Part shown: positions 61,797-64,000 of the stretch, in pieces
How the letters are laid out: each line of letters begins with the position of its first letter
Position numbering within the stretch: the first letter of the stretch is position 1
Assembly: GCA_964480825.1 (NCBI GenBank)
Contig: CAYZRJ010000001.1
Span: 1 to 64,000 of the forward strand
DNA from: CAYZRJ01 sp964480825
Lineage (GTDB): Bacteria; Patescibacteriota; WWE3; UBA101185; UBA10185
Length of the DNA stretch: 64,000 bases
Reading direction: 5' to 3'
The notes under the pieces: model-generated
Told to the model about the DNA's origin: nothing
Seen by the model: the letters and a program-made list of their open reading frames with translations, nothing else
Databases searched by the model: none
Position numbers and translations under genes: made by a program

Positions 61797-61815
61797 ATTT
61801 GCGTTTGACTCTTAA

Positions 61816-62448
61816 TTAAAGTTCAACCTCCCCTTTGTAAATCCATACTTTAATGCCAATAACACCAAAAAGTAATTTACAATCCAATTGCGCGTAATCA
61901 ATGGTTGCTCTCAAAGTCTGAAGTGGGACCGAACCTACAACAAACTGCTCGGTTCTTGATATCGTATTACTTCCGCTTAAAACTCCCGACATTCTTATTT
62001 TTATACCCTTTGCTCCTTTATCAATCGCGGCGTTTGATGCGAATACGCAAACTCTTCGGTAAGGAATACGCCTTTTCATTTGTCTACAAATATAATCGGC
62101 AACCAGCTGTGCTTCTATTTCTGATACTTTAACCTCTTCGGCTGTAATCTTAATTTTTGCATTGGTCATAGCCTTAAGTTCTTTTTCTAAACTTTCAACA
62201 CCGGAGCCGCCTTTTCCTATAACCAATCCCGGTTTAGACACTTTTATAAATAAGCTGATTTCATTTTCGGTGCGTTCAATATCAATAACTTTTAATCCCG
62301 CTTGACTAAGTTTTTTTCTCAAAAATTCTCTGATTTTTAAATCTTCAAGTATGTTGCGGGCATAAGTAGCTTTGTCCCCAAACCAACGGGAACTCCAGTC
62401 TCTTGATATTCCTAATCTATACCCTATCGGGTTTATTTTTTGGCCCAT
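61816..62448 (-). CDS. rpsC: Ribosomal protein uS3
   Basis: I start at ATG 62448 (210 residues): MGQKINPIGYRLGISRDW is the standard S3 start. A longer open frame upstream would add 43 residues unlike S3 and run back through rplV. VIGKGGSGVESLEKELKAM is the KH domain and QMKRRIPYRRV the conserved helix. Overlaps rplV by 16 bp. Confidence 0.96.
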   Translation of the reverse strand: MGQKINPIGYRLGISRDWSSRWFGDKATYARNILEDLKIREFLRKKLSQAGLKVIDIERTENEISLFIKVSKPGLVIGKGGSGVESLEKELKAMTNAKIKITAEEVKVSEIEAQLVADYICRQMKRRIPYRRVCVFASNAAIDKGAKGIKIRMSGVLSGSNTISRTEQFVVGSVPLQTLRATIDYAQLDCKLLFGVIGIKVWIYKGEVEL

Positions 62449-62822
62449 ATTTTTGACGGCTTTGCCACCCTTTCGCTCAAACCAACGTAAATATTCGAAG
62501 TTCTTTTTAAAATAGGGCTCATTCTGGATTTTGCAACAATACGTCCTCTTTTCATTGTTGGCCCGGGGCCTACCCAAACTTCAGAAACAAAAAGTTTGTT
62601 GTTTGCTAACTGATTGTTGTGTTTAGCGTTGGCTTCAGCAGATTTTAAAACTTTTAAAATCATGTCTGATCCCTTTGTTGTATCAAAAGTCAAAATAACC
62701 TTGGCGTCAGTAACGCCTTTACCTCTTATCAGGTCAGCAACAGGAGCAACCTTTTTAGGAGATATTCTGGCACCAAGATGTTTTGCGTACACAGTTGATA
62801 TGTCTAAAATACTTTTTTTCAT
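62433..62822 (-). CDS. rplV: Ribosomal protein uL22
   Basis: A 129-residue protein. HLGARISPKKVAPVADLIRG, LKSAEANAKHNNQLANNKLF and WVGPGPTMKRGRIVAKSR match L22. The tail (LSERVAKPSKIWAKK) is a short extension. Confidence 0.96.
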   Translation of the reverse strand: MKKSILDISTVYAKHLGARISPKKVAPVADLIRGKGVTDAKVILTFDTTKGSDMILKVLKSAEANAKHNNQLANNKLFVSEVWVGPGPTMKRGRIVAKSRMSPILKRTSNIYVGLSERVAKPSKIWAKK

Positions 62823-62828
62823 AGTCTA

Positions 62829-62855
62829 GTCCTTTGGGACGGACGCTTTAGCGTC
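62829..62855 (-). promoter_or_regulatory. Two small hairpins between rpsS and rplV
   Basis: On the minus strand GACGC-TAAA-GCGTC (62842-62855) overlaps the rpsS stop codon, and GTCC-CAAA-GGAC (62829-62840) follows. The second covers the GGAC stretch shortly before the rplV start. They might affect rplV translation. Both stems are short. Confidence 0.35.
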
Positions 62856-63141
62856 ACTTTGTAGCTTCGGGTGCTACGCCTTTCTTTGATGAGTGAGCTC
62901 TAAAGGTTCTTGTAGGTGCAAACTCTCCTAACTTATGACCAACCATAGCTTCGGACACAAAAATCGGCAAAAACTTCTTGCCGTTGTAGACTTCTATTGT
63001 CATTCCAACCATTTCCGGAATAACCGTGGATCTTCTTGACCATGTTTTTATACCGGATTTAGAACCGGTTTCTTTGGCTTTTAAAACCCTTTGTTGTAGT
63101 TTTTCTTCTATATAAAATCCTTTTCTAAGTGACCTACTCAT
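62854..63141 (-). CDS. rpsS: Ribosomal protein uS19
   Basis: Ninety-five residues. [35 protein letters not shown] and [17 protein letters not shown] are S19 signatures. 12 bp after rplB. Confidence 0.97.
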   Translation of the reverse strand: MSRSLRKGFYIEEKLQQRVLKAKETGSKSGIKTWSRRSTVIPEMVGMTIEVYNGKKFLPIFVSEAMVGHKLGEFAPTRTFRAHSSKKGVAPEATK

Positions 63142-63151
63142 AGTTTTATCC

Positions 63152-63979
63152 TCACTTTAAGTGCCTTGATTTCACAACTGTATAATCTGTTTGATGTCTT
63201 TTTCTGGTTCTAACGCCTCTTGCAGGCTTGCCCCATGGTGTTTTTGGTCCGGGCATACCAATACCGGTTGTCTTGTAAGAACCTCCGTGCGGGTGACCTT
63301 TTTTAGGATTACCCATCGCGACACCTCTAACTGTCGGTCTAACACCCAAATGTCGATTTCTTCCGGCTTTACCCAAGCGTACATTTCGTTGTTCCATGTT
63401 GGTCAAGGCACCTATTGTAGCATAACAGCGCCCAGAAATCCTTTTTACTTCGCCGCTCGGCATCTTTAAATTTATCATTCCGGCATCTTTTGCTATAACA
63501 ACAGCGTAGCCACCTGCCCCACGAATTAAAACACCGCCTTGACCCGGATTTAGCTCAACATTGTGTACCTGCATGCCCAAGGGAATATTTTCTAAAGGCA
63601 TCGCGTTTCCGGCTGTTGGCTCGCTTTTCTCGCCGGAGAAAAGTATCATTCCGGTCTTTACGCCCTCGGCGGCTAAAATATATCGTTTTTCCCCGTCAAC
63701 ATAAGACAATAGTGCTATATGCGGACCTCGGTTCGGATCATATTCAATCGAAAGAACTTTTGCCGGAATATCTTTTTTATCGCGTTTAAAATCTATAATT
63801 CTATACAATTTTCTCGAACCTATTGATTGATGTCTCACAGATACTCTTCCACCACTTCTTCCTTTGGCACCACGAATACTTAAAGTTAACCCTTTCTCAG
63901 GACGAACTTTATCAACTTCTCTTACCAAAGTTTTTTGTGAACGCTTAGATGAAGTTGTTGGTTTATATGTTCTAATCAT
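63152..63979 (-). CDS. rplB: Ribosomal protein uL2
   Basis: A 275-residue protein. [15 protein letters not shown] starts it; [34 protein letters not shown] and [19 protein letters not shown] (the functional GHPHGG loop) are all present. The end [16 protein letters not shown] is typical. The last codons before its start may belong to rplW. Confidence 0.97.
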   Translation of the reverse strand: MIRTYKPTTSSKRSQKTLVREVDKVRPEKGLTLSIRGAKGRSGGRVSVRHQSIGSRKLYRIIDFKRDKKDIPAKVLSIEYDPNRGPHIALLSYVDGEKRYILAAEGVKTGMILFSGEKSEPTAGNAMPLENIPLGMQVHNVELNPGQGGVLIRGAGGYAVVIAKDAGMINLKMPSGEVKRISGRCYATIGALTNMEQRNVRLGKAGRNRHLGVRPTVRGVAMGNPKKGHPHGGSYKTTGIGMPGPKTPWGKPARGVRTRKRHQTDYTVVKSRHLK

Positions 63980-64000
63980 TTTTGCGCTTTCTCGTGCGGT
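63976..64000 (-). CDS. Possible 3' end of rplW (uL23)
   Basis: On the minus strand a frame of seven residues (PHEKAQK) ends in TGA that overlaps the rplB ATG as ATGA. In S10 operons rplW stands here, so the tail is plausible. Too short to identify from sequence. Confidence 0.3.

Noticed and set aside
62449..62577. Longer rpsC start 43 codons upstream
   Set aside because: The extension does not resemble S3 and overlaps rplV by 145 bp; MGQKINPIGYRLG at 62448 is the known start.
1..64000. tRNA, rRNA or other structured RNA genes
   Set aside because: Gaps between genes are mostly under 70 bp and none shows a tRNA-like cloverleaf or rRNA signature by eye.

Overview
The window reads as part of a compact, AT-rich genome of the Candidate Phyla Radiation (Patescibacteria), perhaps a Microgenomates-type lineage. 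Three things support this. The S10/spc ribosomal operon has no rpmD (L30) between rpsE and rplO. Small CAP-domain and GT-C membrane proteins are abundant. Genes are packed with 1-40 bp overlaps on one strand. TGA is used as a stop, which argues against the Gracilibacteria/SR1 code. No rRNA, tRNA, CRISPR array or recognisable transposase was found. Two 10-base N runs (33550-33559 and 55144-55153) are assembly gaps.

Almost everything is on the minus strand, so transcription runs from high to low coordinates. From 64000 down to about 56041 lie ribosomal proteins (rplB to rplO) and secY. These continue without a real break into ybaB, an adenylate-kinase-like gene, a CAP-domain protein and then a large envelope-glycan cluster. 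That cluster (34741-53973) holds a GT2-GtrA fusion, dolichyl-phosphate-sugar-synthase-like GT2s, ugd, three GT4 glycosyltransferases, several multi-membrane GT-C enzymes, two MOP flippases and an LPG-synthase-like membrane protein. Lipid-linked sugar donors (GT2/GtrA), UDP-sugars (Ugd), cytoplasmic assembly (GT4), export (flippases) and extracytoplasmic transfer (GT-C) together make a nearly complete surface-glycan factory.

Region 29405-34730 is a boundary. It contains two GT2s, a [3Fe-4S]-type ferredoxin and a B12-binding radical SAM protein. It also contains the only plus-strand genes, an MntA-HepT (type VII) toxin-antitoxin pair. That pair is flanked by what look like remnants of a second flippase and a second GT2, which suggests it sits in the ruins of a duplicated flippase-GT2 unit.

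Region 24279-29391, plus a similar unit at 34088-34730, is the most unusual part. It is a string of self-contained units of small unrecognised genes that are richer in G+C than their surroundings and have strong Shine-Dalgarno sites. The three units at 26257-29391 and the one at 34088-34730 each have a clear sigma-70-like promoter and a hairpin terminator. Two units are duplicates of each other (gene families called A and B here), a third carries a distant B homologue, and one carries an extra gene (D) inserted between promoter and B.

Region 1-24235 is a second glycan cluster. It has a sugar-modification block (asparagine synthase, two methyltransferases, two sugar epimerases, a split transketolase) and an AftB-like GT-C enzyme. 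It ends in a twice-repeated module of GT4, giant AftD-like GT-C protein, small membrane protein and medium GT-C protein.
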